NCBI GenBank assembly: GCA_001803165.1
Contig: MHAZ01000009.1
Span: forward strand, 1-64,000
DNA: 64,000 bases
Direction of reading: 5' to 3'
Source of the DNA: Stygiobacter sp. RIFOXYC2_FULL_38_25
Lineage (GTDB): Bacteria; Bacteroidota; Ignavibacteria; Ignavibacteriales; Melioribacteraceae
Each line of letters starts with the position of its first letter. Within the stretch, counting starts at the first letter, position 1. A program made the position numbers and the translations under genes. The notes under the pieces were generated by a model that did not search any database, was not told the origin of the DNA, and worked only from the letters and a program-made list of their open reading frames with translations. Shown piece by piece: positions 44,806 through 54,600 of the stretch.

Positions 44806-46344
44806 TTAATTTTCAAAACACATTTTATATTTATCCTCAATTTCCATCACTTCTCCTTTTGTCAATCTAACAAATTCTTTTTCTCTTGCTCTTTTTGAAA
44901 GTTCTCCATTATTCTGTTCCAGAAACCGTATCAATAAGGCCACTATTTTGTCAGGCATTTCAAACCGGTCATCTAACCAGATTTTCATCTCATCATATTT
45001 TTGAAGATAAGTCACTTCTTCAGGTATTATCTTATTAATTGTATAATCCACACACTCAAATAAAAACTCGGCTTGAACCGTAGCATCAAAATACTGGTAA
45101 TAGTCAATTGTCTCGTTAAGGACTTCAATATTATTGTCAGAAGCTTTTTTCCAATGAATAAATTCAAGCAGAGGATGAGAGTAATTTTCCAACACTTTTC
45201 TGTAATTGTCAATCCGCTCTAAGATAGCAGCAGATACAGGAAAAATAATTCCCTGCGGTGTGAATTTCATTTCTGCCAGCAAATGGTGAATCAAATACCG
45301 ATGTAACCTTCCGTTGCCATCTGCAAACGGGTGGATAAAAACAAAACCAAAAGCTATTATTGCAGCTGTTAGTACAGGGTGAAAATTATTCTCTGTCATT
45401 TGTTTTGATGCATCTAATAATCCAGTTATTAGTTTCTCGACATCTTGCCATCGAGCCGTAATGTGCTCAGGAATGGGTTCACCCGTGTGACGATCATGTT
45501 CACCAACAAAGCCTCCCTCAGTTCGAAAACCCATTTTTATAAAGCGACTATTTTCTATGACGATCTGCTGTAATCTAAGAAGTTCTTCTTTGCTAAGCGA
45601 TTTACTACCAGCCTGTCCGATAGCCCTTCCCCAGCGAACAGCTCTGTTTTGAGTGGGATATTCGCCTTCTATATTGAAAGAAGCCTTAGAATCTTTCAAC
45701 AGTAAAAATGAAGATGTACGAAGCAAAATATCTTTGTGTATACTACTGATAACTGCATCAGTTTTTTGGGAAAGGTTTTCGATGATATATTTTTCCAGCT
45801 TATCTGTTTTGTGAATGAGAGGACAAAAATCAGCAGTCCCGGGTAAATTGTTTTTAATTCGATGTCGACTTGAATTAACACTTCTGGGGCAAGTATACTG
45901 TAATTTTTCGTCTATAAGTGGAATGTAATTGCCATCTTTCAAATCAGGTACTTTTAATGTTTTTTGCATAAGCCACTCGTACAAGAACCATATTTTCCTG
46001 CTATACTGGCTAAGAGGCTCACTGTTTATCCACTGTTCAATGTTGGTAGGTTCTAATCGCTCAAACAGCTTTTTGAAAAACAAAAGGTTTATGCCTTCAT
46101 ATTTTATCGCAAAAACTAACTGATCATAAAGAGTTTCTTTAGGTTGATGTCTAGGTGTAAAAACAATCCATCCATCCTTTGCGTATTGTCTACGTACTTC
46201 ACTAATCAACGCAAGTTGTCGTGGTATGGGTACAGGCAACTTCAAGGAATCAATTATTGCACCATAACCCACTAATTTTCCCTGTTCAGGAGTCGTTCTT
46301 TCGTGAAAAACGTTTATTGTCTGTGCAAAATGCTTAGTACTCAT
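44806..46344 (-). CDS. Fic-domain protein with N-terminal inhibitory motif
   Basis: This is a 512-residue Fic protein. The active-site loop HPFADGNGR (residues 338-346) is complete, with the catalytic His and the Mg-binding Asp, so it should transfer AMP from ATP to a target. An upstream SFNIEG (222-227) fits the inhibitory (S/T)xxxE(G/N) helix, making it a class II, self-restrained Fic. The N-terminal ~170 residues form the domain that often precedes Fic in this family; the C-terminus (AREKEFVRLTKGEV) may be a winged helix. It stands alone on the minus strand between two repeat copies, with its own operator-like promoter at 46370-46404. Confidence 0.9.
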   Translation of the reverse strand: MSTKHFAQTINVFHERTTPEQGKLVGYGAIIDSLKLPVPIPRQLALISEVRRQYAKDGWIVFTPRHQPKETLYDQLVFAIKYEGINLLFFKKLFERLEPTNIEQWINSEPLSQYSRKIWFLYEWLMQKTLKVPDLKDGNYIPLIDEKLQYTCPRSVNSSRHRIKNNLPGTADFCPLIHKTDKLEKYIIENLSQKTDAVISSIHKDILLRTSSFLLLKDSKASFNIEGEYPTQNRAVRWGRAIGQAGSKSLSKEELLRLQQIVIENSRFIKMGFRTEGGFVGEHDRHTGEPIPEHITARWQDVEKLITGLLDASKQMTENNFHPVLTAAIIAFGFVFIHPFADGNGRLHRYLIHHLLAEMKFTPQGIIFPVSAAILERIDNYRKVLENYSHPLLEFIHWKKASDNNIEVLNETIDYYQYFDATVQAEFLFECVDYTINKIIPEEVTYLQKYDEMKIWLDDRFEMPDKIVALLIRFLEQNNGELSKRAREKEFVRLTKGEVMEIEDKYKMCFEN

Positions 46345-46369
46345 ATTGTCTCGTAAAAATAATTTATGT

Positions 46370-46404
46370 CAAATATACGTGAAAAATATTTACAAAACGT
46401 GAAA
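46370..46404 (-). promoter_or_regulatory. Fic promoter with twin ACGTGAAA boxes
   Basis: On the minus strand TATATTTG (plus 46370-46377) fits the Bacteroidota -7 box TAnnTTTG, about 25 bases before the ATG. Two identical boxes, ACGTGAAA on the plus strand, lie at 46377-46384 and 46397-46404, exactly 20 bases apart or two helical turns, one overlapping the -7 box. This arrangement suits binding of a dimeric repressor. From 46405 to 46566 nothing else is seen. Confidence 0.5.
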
Positions 46405-46566
46405 TACATTTATTTTTTATGTCTCTTTGTGAAAATCACATATTTAATAGTTGCTTTATTTTGTTGCAAAAGGAAAAAGTAGATTCCGGTAAGACTATTA
46501 TTATTAATAGGGGATCAATATTAGAGAACAGGAGGGGAGTAGCCGGAAAATAAAAGAATTCACTCA

Positions 46567-46935
46567 TTAGGCGGAACGAGCTCAGAATGTTATCATAAGG
46601 AAATCTGTTCTTCAGCGGCAACAGAGATGCGTAAAATATTTTTCAACATACCAAATTACTTTGAAGTAATTGCATGTAGAAAGAATCTGAAGATGTAAAA
46701 AGAGTAATTAAGAATAACCGCCTAGAATTAGCTAAAGAAATGTTTCCGGGAATATTTGGGAAACTAAAGCCGGAAGATCTTTAGTAATATTTTCTATGGC
46801 AGCATCAAGTGGTGCTGCCGCCTTCTCCACAAATTGTTTGTCTGATAACTGTTTCTGCTGCGAAATAAAATCCTACACCGGTGTTGGTGTTAATGTACCC
46901 AGTTAAATGATTCAATTATTATATTTAACACAAGG
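46567..46935 (+). repeat. Recombinase-tail repeat, copy B
   Basis: This is the second, more decayed copy of the segment at 43936. It starts GGCGGAACGAGCTCAGAAT, carries the tail MRKIFFNIPNYFEVI, which is then frameshifted before LELAKEMFPGIFGKLKPEDL, then the hairpin GCAGCATC/GGTGCTGC (46800-46819), and ends in GATTCAATTATTATATTTAA. The block from here to 47063 holds no gene. Confidence 0.7.
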
Positions 46936-47063
46936 AATGCTAAAGACTGAACATAATCAATAAATGACTGATCCCGTTCCTACTGTTTATATTTTAAACC
47001 AAGAACTAGATTATTAAGAAGATTTGATTGTGCTGAATCATTTTGTCGCGTTGTGAAATTATG

Positions 47064-47275
47064 CTAGTTCCAATCAACATATCGAAATGAATTTTGAATT
47101 GTCCTCGTTTTTAATTTCTTCTTCTAAAAAGCTTACAAGAAGATTCAGAGTTTGAGGCTTGCATTTCTGCTATATCTTTACCAAGTAGTACAGCTCCAGT
47201 CAATTCAAAATCAAATTGATCATAAATTAAATCGCTATGGTCAGATTGTAAACGACCCACATTACTGTAGTGCTG
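47064..47275 (-). pseudogene. Fragment of a nucleotidyltransferase-module gene
   Basis: The minus strand reads YSNVGRLQSDHSDLIYDQFD, then FELTGAVLLGKDIAEM, and after a frameshift LLEEEIKNEDNSKFISICW. This resembles the C-terminal half of AbiEii-like or related nucleotidyltransferase proteins (xLxGxxLLGKDIA), but I cannot name the family with certainty. No start or full frame exists; it is a remnant. Confidence 0.4.
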
Positions 47276-47355
47276 TTATATTTACTGTCCACATGAAACA
47301 TTAGAAACTCTTAGAGGAATAGGTTATATTTAATAAAAAATTTTGGGCAGTAGTT

Positions 47356-47670
47356 ATGGCAAACAGCATCATCAACATAATAAAAGAAGAACTACATAAG
47401 CAAATCTAGGGGAAAATAAAGAAGATTATACTTTATGGTTCTTACGCTAGGGATAGTTTCCGCAGTGACTCTGATATTGATATTTTGTTAATTATGGAAA
47501 GTAAAATTGATGAATCACTTAGAAAACAAATTTACGGTATATGTTACGATCTGAACTCTATGTACGATATATGGATTGACATCAGTTTATTATCTGAAGA
47601 TGATCTGGGTACAATACGTGGAAAACAGCCCTATGTGCAGAATGCACTTGTTGAAGGAATCGTGTTGTAA
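47356..47670 (+). pseudogene. MNT nucleotidyltransferase with an early TAG
   Basis: From ATG 47356 the frame reads MANSIINIIKEELHKQI, stops at TAG 47407-47409, then continues in the same frame GKIKKIILYGSYARDSFRSD and SDIDILLIMES to TAA at 47668-47670. The GSYA...SDSDID motif is complete, so the minimal nucleotidyltransferase domain is otherwise intact. Translation could restart inside, but no well-placed ATG precedes the motif (the next is 47485, after it). The stop overlaps the ATG of the HEPN gene. Confidence 0.8.
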
Positions 47671-48059
47671 TGAGTAACGAAAAAAGAAGCGCTTATTAAT
47701 ATTCGGATTCACCAAGCGAAGAAGCATTAAGAGAAGTTGAATTTCTTTTAGAACATAAAATGCTCAGCCTTGCCACTAATAGAATATATTACTCAATTTT
47801 TTACGCAATCTCAGCAGTATCAATTAAAGATAATTTTTCAACTTCTAAACACAAAAAATTACTCGGCTGGTTATATAAGAATTATATTAATACAGACATA
47901 CTGCCTAAAGAGTTTGGTAAAATGATTTATGCATGCTTTGAAAACAGAGAAAAAAGTGATTATGATTTTCTTTTTGAGCTCACAAAGGAAGAGATAAATG
48001 GGTATTATGAACTTGCTAAAAAGTTTTTCAACGCAGTTACAAAAATATTGGATGTGTAA
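47670..48059 (+). pseudogene. HEPN-domain protein with an early TAA
   Basis: From ATG 47670, overlapping the MNT stop, the frame reads MSNEKRSAY, stops at TAA 47697-47699, then continues without break YSDSPSEEALREVEFLLEHK, ATNRIYYSIFYAISA and CFENREKSDYDF to 48059. This is the HEPN (PF05168-like) partner of MNT modules. An internal ATG at 47760 would give 99 residues lacking the first helix. MNT and HEPN normally form a toxin-antitoxin pair; here each has a single nonsense codon near its start. The strip 48060-48338 shows no gene. Confidence 0.8.
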
Positions 48060-48338
48060 CTATTGAAATTACATATGATATTAAAATTCGTTTACCCAAG
48101 ATACTTTACAGATTCTCAAGATTTGAATCAGATAATTATTATGGATGGAAATTTACCAGCCGAAGTACTTTAACTTACCTCACTTTTTTCGGTTACTTAT
48201 ATTATGGCGCTTCAACTTTTTCATTTCCCCATTCTTACCTTATTCATGTCGCAATGCAAAAATCAGCGGTTAGGAAAAAATCCTTTTCATTTAATTAAAT
48301 GCGTATTATATTTATATCGTAAAATAGAAAATATACAT

Positions 48339-49406
48339 ATGATAAAATATACAATAAACGAAGTCCTATCATTTGCAGAAGACTCAATAAATCAAAAGGT
48401 CCCGGAAGCAAAATTATTTGATATCAGTTTGGTCTCGAAGCAAGGAGAGGTGTTGTTTATTGAAATAAAAAGTGGAACAAATGTTAAGTCTTTTGCAGCA
48501 CTTTATAAACAGAACATTTCGAGACAGACTAGTCAGAGTGTATTCAATAAAATAGTCTATAATAAAACATATAACTTATTGATAACAAATATATTAGGGG
48601 ATTCACTTGTGGACAAAGCAGTACGCGAAAATGTTCAGTTTATCGACATAGCTGGTAACTTGCATCTTAACATTGGTAGTGACTTTTTCCTTTTGACTGG
48701 AAGTAAACTGCGACAAGAACTCATAACAAAAAGCCTTAGAACTGAAATACATTTCGCGTGGCAAAAAGTGATTTTTTACCTATTAAATTTTCCCGGTAGT
48801 TTGCATTATAGTCTTAGAAAATTAGCGGAGCACGTAAATGTTTCACATAGTTCGATTCAGCAGCTAGAAGCATTCCTTATAAGGAAGATGTATTTAGTAA
48901 TTCATGATGGTAAAAAAAATCTAGAGCAGAAATTCGATTTATTTAACATTTGGATCGAGAACTACAATAGTAAGCTATCAGAAAAAATAAGTTTTGGTAA
49001 ATTCAAAATTGAAGATGAACGTTGCCCAGAAATGATTAACGGCAGCGGAGAGGACTATTTGCTGAGTGGAACATCAGCTTTATCAATCTTCAATAACAAG
49101 ATTGGCTTTAATGACTTTATTGTTTATTCGCAGGACCCAGAATCATTAATGCAAAAGTATTCCCTTCGAAGAGACACGGAAGGAAATATAGAATTAAGAG
49201 TGCGGTTCTGGAAGGACTTTAGCACGCTCAATCCATATGGTATAGTCCCAATTCTGTTATTTGTTGCAGACTTAATGAATAGTTCTATAGAACTAGGCAG
49301 AAAAATCGGTACACAATATTTTGAAATGTATTTGGCTGATGTTTTAAAAGATAAAGAAGAATATTCTCTTCAAAACTTTGTTAAGTACTTTAAAGAATTA
49401 GTTTAG
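48339..49406 (+). CDS. AbiEi_2-like winged-helix regulator (module 2)
   Basis: This protein of about 355 residues is paralogous to the one at 40815. Shared blocks in the same order: VRENVQFIDIAGNLHLN and LTGSKL; a winged helix-turn-helix (YSLRKLAEHVNVSHSSIQQL); FDLFNIWIENYNSKLSEKI; ELRVRFWKDF; and VPILLFVADLM. It also has an N-terminal GEVLFIEIKSG segment that looks like a nuclease-fold strand but without a proven active site. ATG 48339 is chosen because upstream codons of the open frame (to 48204) have no family character. It is followed 76 bases later by a recombinase. Confidence 0.75.
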   Translation: MIKYTINEVLSFAEDSINQKVPEAKLFDISLVSKQGEVLFIEIKSGTNVKSFAALYKQNISRQTSQSVFNKIVYNKTYNLLITNILGDSLVDKAVRENVQFIDIAGNLHLNIGSDFFLLTGSKLRQELITKSLRTEIHFAWQKVIFYLLNFPGSLHYSLRKLAEHVNVSHSSIQQLEAFLIRKMYLVIHDGKKNLEQKFDLFNIWIENYNSKLSEKISFGKFKIEDERCPEMINGSGEDYLLSGTSALSIFNNKIGFNDFIVYSQDPESLMQKYSLRRDTEGNIELRVRFWKDFSTLNPYGIVPILLFVADLMNSSIELGRKIGTQYFEMYLADVLKDKEEYSLQNFVKYFKELV

Positions 49407-49482
49407 TTTTTTGTTTTCCCCTCTGACAAGGGTAATAAGATTATATTTAATCGACTCCAGTCCATTATTAAATGGAGTTGAT

Positions 49483-50646
49483 ATGGCATTTCTTAGAGTT
49501 AGAAATAACATAATTACGATTTACTATTACAACCCGGTTACAGGTAAACGTACCTCAAAAAGTACCGGTCTGAACCCAGCTGAAAAGAATTTCACAATTG
49601 CCCGTAAATTGGCTAGGGACATTGATTTTTCTCTTAAAAAGAAAAAGAGAGAAATAAGGCTGCTGGGAGGAAGAAAATTTCTTATTGGGAATGTTGTAGA
49701 TCATTATCTCAGCTTGAAGCAAAATCTCTCAAAGAACGGGAAGCGGTCATTGAATCGTTTCTTCAAATTATTCTTTTCCTATTTCCCAAAGGAAATGTCA
49801 TGCTCTATGATCTCCAGGGAGAATGTTGAGGATTTCATTCTTACTTTATGTAAGAGAGAGCTGTCCAACAACACTAAACGGTTACTAATTGTTTATCTGA
49901 AATCATTTCTAAAATTTCTTTTTGAATATGAATATTCTCATGAAATCAGAATAAACAGAAGTCTGATCCCAAAACGGCAACTAAAGCCAAAGATTATTTT
50001 CGATGAAAATGAAGTCAACTTCATTTTTGAATCAATTCCAAAGAATAATCCTAATCTATTGGTGGGAGTTCATTTTTTATTTTACACCGGACTACGTCCT
50101 GTTGATATTTATAATATCAGAACAGAAAATATAGATGAGGACCAAATGTTGATGAGAATTTTATCAACGAAAACAAATCTATTGATGGAAATCCCGCTAC
50201 ACTTTGATCTTTTACCGATAGTGCAATTAATGAAGAAAGAAAAACCGGCTGGAAGCATCTTGAGTTATTCATCCTCGGAGTCTTTCAATCGTGCCGTAAA
50301 TATTTATCTAAGGTATTTGGGGATAACAGATTATAAAGAAGCAACTGCATACACATTCAGAAAAACATTTGTTTCTAGAGCTAGATACTGCGGCATAGAT
50401 TCGACGGTAATCAAGGAGTTAATAGGTCATTCACACTCTAACACGCTCGACACTTTTTATTCTTATTTGAGCCTTGAGTATTTACGCAAAGAATTAGCTA
50501 TGTATCAAGGCACTCCAAATGCTTATAAATCACAAAACTCAAAACAAGGCAAGGAGGAAGTATCGATTATATCTAATCTTCAAAGCCCATTGTCAGTAAC
50601 GAATTTAGGTTCTCGATATGATGAGAACCTAAATTTCGTTAACTAA
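49483..50646 (+). CDS. Tyrosine recombinase/integrase (module 2)
   Basis: This is a recombinase of 387 residues. ATG 49483 follows TGGAG; MAFLRVRNNIITIYYYNPVT, GKRTSKSTGL parallels the start of the module 1 recombinase (MAFARPRGKKKI...TSKST). Catalytic residues: TGLRPVDI (Arg I), YTFRKTF (Arg II, with Tyr in place of His), LIGHSHSN (His III) and FYSYLS (Tyr). It should be active. An inverted repeat ACTCCA/TGGAGT (49454-49478) overlaps its ribosome binding site and may limit translation. It is followed ten bases later by a small gene. Confidence 0.88.
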   Translation: MAFLRVRNNIITIYYYNPVTGKRTSKSTGLNPAEKNFTIARKLARDIDFSLKKKKREIRLLGGRKFLIGNVVDHYLSLKQNLSKNGKRSLNRFFKLFFSYFPKEMSCSMISRENVEDFILTLCKRELSNNTKRLLIVYLKSFLKFLFEYEYSHEIRINRSLIPKRQLKPKIIFDENEVNFIFESIPKNNPNLLVGVHFLFYTGLRPVDIYNIRTENIDEDQMLMRILSTKTNLLMEIPLHFDLLPIVQLMKKEKPAGSILSYSSSESFNRAVNIYLRYLGITDYKEATAYTFRKTFVSRARYCGIDSTVIKELIGHSHSNTLDTFYSYLSLEYLRKELAMYQGTPNAYKSQNSKQGKEEVSIISNLQSPLSVTNLGSRYDENLNFVN

Positions 50647-50655
50647 GGAGGGGCA

Positions 50656-50937
50656 ATGGTGATCGTAGATATTTTGGATGTTTTAGACAACCTTGCCGAC
50701 GAGCAGCGAGAAATTGTTGTCAATGCTTTGCTGGACCACCTCACAGTTTTTTCACATTATACGATTTTAGAGGCTCAACTTAATTGGGACGGCAATGCAC
50801 CTTACACAAGTTTTGTACGATTTCAGAATGAAGTAATAAGGGAATGTGTAAAAATTGAACAGAGTCTTTTCGGCTCTGTTTTAAGACAGCAACATGGATT
50901 GAGTGCGTTAACACTAAGAACAGAAATAAATCTTTAG
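50656..50937 (+). CDS. Hypothetical small protein of recombinase module 2
   Basis: This is a 93-residue protein with a very strong ribosome binding site (AAGGAGGGG at 50645-50653). The N-terminus is acidic and helical (ILDVLDNLADEQREIVVNAL); no known domain is visible. It is cotranscribed with the recombinase. It might be a directionality or regulatory factor, but nothing in the sequence proves this, and it is not similar by eye to the small proteins of module 1. Confidence 0.5.
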   Translation: MVIVDILDVLDNLADEQREIVVNALLDHLTVFSHYTILEAQLNWDGNAPYTSFVRFQNEVIRECVKIEQSLFGSVLRQQHGLSALTLRTEINL

Positions 50938-51218
50938 GTTAGGATATATTAGTTTATTTGTACTACTAATATTTTAGGATAAAAAGTAGAACCTCTGTCA
51001 TATTGAGTAGAAAAATCTGGACATTTTAATGAGGTAGTGTAAAATAAGTTGTGTTAATGGTTAAAGAGGAAATAGAATCTAAACGGAGTGAGTTCCCGCA
51101 ATGCGGGACAAACTCCGAAAGGTATCAATGCCGAAGGCATCCCTTCGGAAAAATCAAGACTCCACCAACCCGCCAAAGAACAGCGGGCAAGAAGATGGTG
51201 GGCATGTGAAATAATTTG

Positions 51219-51390
51219 CTAAGAATTTCGTACTTCGATGGCAGAAATTAAACTCCTCCGCTTTTCATTATTGAAAGAGAAAAGGGGAGTCAAACAGAAA
51301 TTTCTGCGAATCATCGAATTCACGCATTCTTTATACACAAAATTTTTAAGGTCGGAAATAAGATGCAATTATTTTAAGGAGCGGAAGAAT
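51219..51390 (+). repeat. Dispersed repeat, copy 2
   Basis: This is the second copy of the unit at 39397: TTTGCTAAGAATTTCGTACT, ATGGCAGAAATTAAACTCC, AAACAGAAATTTCTGC and TAAGATGCAATTATTTTAAGG in the same order. The inverted repeats are conserved. The two copies are about 12 kb apart in the same orientation, framing the whole accessory island. Confidence 0.75.
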
Positions 51391-51556
51391 AAAAAGTACA
51401 ATCATGAAGTTTAGGTCGGATGAAAAGAAGATTAATGCTTTTTGAAAGGGAAAGTCTGAAAGAGGATGATGTATTTAAGGCATAATAGAAAGTGTTTAAG
51501 TTACAATGTGCCTGAGATTCTAAGTACCTAGGTACCTAGAAAAGATAAAAACAAAA

Positions 51557-51585
51557 AAGCCGCTTCAGATTTCGAAGCGGCTTTC
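51557..51585 (-). terminator. Rho-independent terminator
   Basis: AAAGCCGCTTC, loop of seven, GAAGCGGCTTT: an eleven-pair stem. Read on the minus strand it is followed by a run of T, ending the gene that stops at 51607. Confidence 0.85.
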
Positions 51586-51606
51586 TAATTATATATACGA
51601 TAGAAA

Positions 51607-54600
51607 TTATTTCAGCAGTAACATTTTCTTGGTTTGAATAATATCGCCAGCTTGAATTCTGTAATAATAAACTCCGCTTGCAATTCTACTCGCATTGAAG
51701 TTTACACTATGTTTGCCTGTACTTTGGAATTCGTTAACCAAAGTTGCTACTTCACGACCGGTAACATCATATATAACAAGTTTTACTTTAGAAACGTTCG
51801 GTAAAGTGTAATTAATTGTTGTTACTGGATTAAACGGGTTCGGGAAATTCTGGCTTAATTCCAATCTGTTAAGCGCATTAACGTTAACTTCAACAACGTT
51901 GCTGTACTCAAACTTTCCATCGAAGTCTATCTGTTTCAATCTATAAAGTACTTTACCGTTTGGTGCGTTTTTATCTGTAAATGAATAAGACTTAGTCGAG
52001 TTTGAATTCCCATGTCCTTGAACAAAACCGAGCGTTTCCCATGTTATGCCTTGCGAGCTAGTGGTGAGCGAAGTTGAACCACGTTCCACTTTAAAACCAT
52101 AATTGTTTACTTCAGTTGCTGTTTGCCAAGTAAGAGATACTCCGTCACCGGTATAAGCTGCAGCGAATGTAGTTAATTCAACAGGTAGTGCCGATGCAAT
52201 TGTGGTTTCAAAAACTCCTCTTCCGTGTGTCGCGACAATCAATGTATTATCGGCAGATCTATAATCTAACATCACACATACTACATTACCAATTGAAGTA
52301 GCTGCTTCTTGTGTCCAAGTAGTGCTTCCTCCGTTCAAGTTAGTTGTATAATAAACTCCCGTACTTGTTGCAAGGAAGTAATGAGGTGTTCCGCTCACAG
52401 AAAACATTATCGCCCATCGTACCGAGGGAGAATTAGCGCCAGTTAAATTTCCTGTTACTGAAGTCCAGCTTGTTCCTGAGTCTGTAGAGTACCAAATCCG
52501 GTCTACATTATAGTTGCTAAATGCTACCATCACATTAGCTGAGTTCGCCGGGTCTACGGCAATACTGCTTACATATCCGGCTGGGAAACTACCACCCGTT
52601 ATATTAGTTGGAGTGGTAGTTGATACATCAGCAGTATTTGCGCCGTCAATTCTAAAGACTTTACCTCCGCTAGTTCCATAATAAAGGACATTCGCATTAC
52701 CGGATTTGCTTACTGTTATTGCCGAAACTTGTTCACCGCTTACATCGGAATTTGCGAAGTAGCTCCATGTTGGAGTAGCCGCACTTGCATCTGTTGTTCT
52801 CCAGACACCTGTATTTTTTCCGGTCGTTGCGCCGGCAAAATAAATAATATCCCCACTGTTAGGATCAACATCGAACGGGTTAACAAACAACGGATTAGTT
52901 AATGTCCCAGGTTTTAAGTCTGTTGATGCTGTAACCGGAGAAGTAGCATCTGATTTTTCAAATCTAAAGATGTTACCATTAGTTGTAGACATAAAAACAT
53001 TTGTTCCATTTGGATCAATTTCAGCAATGCAACCATCCCCGCCACTAACCTCTTGCCAATTTTGCAAAGCACCGGTTGTTCTTGCCATCCAGTTACCACG
53101 GTCTTGCAATCCCGCGGCAATAAATCCGCTTCCACTTGTTTTATCTAACGACGCGCTATAAAGTTGGGAAATATTTAAACCGGAACGGAGCGGAGACTGC
53201 CAGTAAGTTGCGCTTGGTGTAGCGGTAATGTCGTTTGCCTGATGAACACCGCCATCATTTCCACAATAGAAAATTATATTACTACCCGGCTTAAAAACTC
53301 CGGCATGATTATCCGGGTGGTGATTTATAAAATCACCCAGCGCATTTTTGGTGCCGTTTGCTTGCACGCCGTAGCCACCAATATGCTTTGCGGCTAAGTC
53401 CGCTGCCGCGTCTGCATTGTTGGCTGCAGTCACATCCGAAATTTTAAAAATGCTTACTCCACCAACTATGATAAAATTAGGATCATCAGGCTTTACGGAA
53501 AGCAGCATATCGTAACCACCCTGTGTGTCAAAATTCGAGAGATCGTTTCCTCCCGTAAGCGATGCGGTGTTAGCCGGAATTACAGAACTGATATTACTCC
53601 AGGCGCCTCCTCCATTTGTTGAGCGCCATAATTGATGATTGTGAACATTAGGATCTACTGTTCCACCGCTTATGCCTTCAGTAAAGAAATATACCATAGA
53701 TGAATTCGAGGGTGCGGTTTTAATAATAGTTCTTCCATAGGTAGTCGGCAAAGTAGGACTAACGCTTGTCCAGGTAACTCCATCATCTGTTGATTTATTA
53801 ATGCCCGCATTAGCCGTACTGTTGGAACTTCCAGTAGTATATATTGTTCCGTCCGCCGCAATTGTAACATCTGTTCTTGGTGCGGTTGAAGAACCGTTGT
53901 TCACTACCTTTGTCCAACTGGTGCCGGCATCGGTAGATTTGTAAATTCCACCCGGGGTCGCAGCATAAACATTACCCGAAGTAGGGTGGACTGCTATATT
54001 ATACACATACTGCCAATCACTGCTGTATACGCTATTATCCGCAACGCTTGTCGAGCTTAATTGAGTCCATGTTTCTCCGTTATCTGTTGATTTAAAAACA
54101 CCATTACCATAATAATTGGCACCTTCTCCATTAGCGCTATTTCCAATATTCTCACCGGTTCCGTAATACCAAATGTCACGTGAATCGGGTGTGGTTCTAG
54201 TATCCTGCGCTACACATGTAACGCTATGTAATTGAGTTGCAGTAGTTTTTTTTACCCATGTTGAACCGCCATCAGTTGATTTCCACACACCGCCAGAAGC
54301 ACCACCGGCAATAATGGTTGGTGTTCCAGTGGTTCTAACATCTATTCCCAGCGCCCTTACTCTTCCCGAGGTACCGTTTGGTCCACGCTCTGTCCATGTT
54401 AAAGCTTGCGCATTTTGGACCTGCGAACCTTTAAGTAAAATAGTTCCAAGATGCTTTGGCAACCGCTCAGAAAATTGTAGTTCTAATTGTCTAATATTTG
54501 CCGGAATTCGATTTGTTTTTGGATCCCTCAGCATTAAGAATTCTTGATATAAGCGAGCAGGGTCGCTAAACTCTTTTTCTTCCTTACTGGCTGCTGTTTT

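Larger units (their letters stand above)
50938..51606 (+). other. Gene-free stretch with dispersed repeat and terminator
   Basis: The stretch of about 670 bases contains short GCGGG/CCCGC-type units near 51090-51200 like those after 39051, the dispersed repeat copy at 51219, and a terminator at 51557. No coding frame is supported. It marks the right edge of the accessory island. Confidence 0.6.

Noticed and set aside
48204-48338. Extended N-terminus for the second AbiEi-like protein
   Set aside because: The extra 45 residues have no counterpart in the paralog; MIKYTINEVL is the natural start.
54314-54547. Plus-strand frame inside the Asp-box protein gene
   Set aside because: Shadow of the repetitive coding sequence on the other strand.
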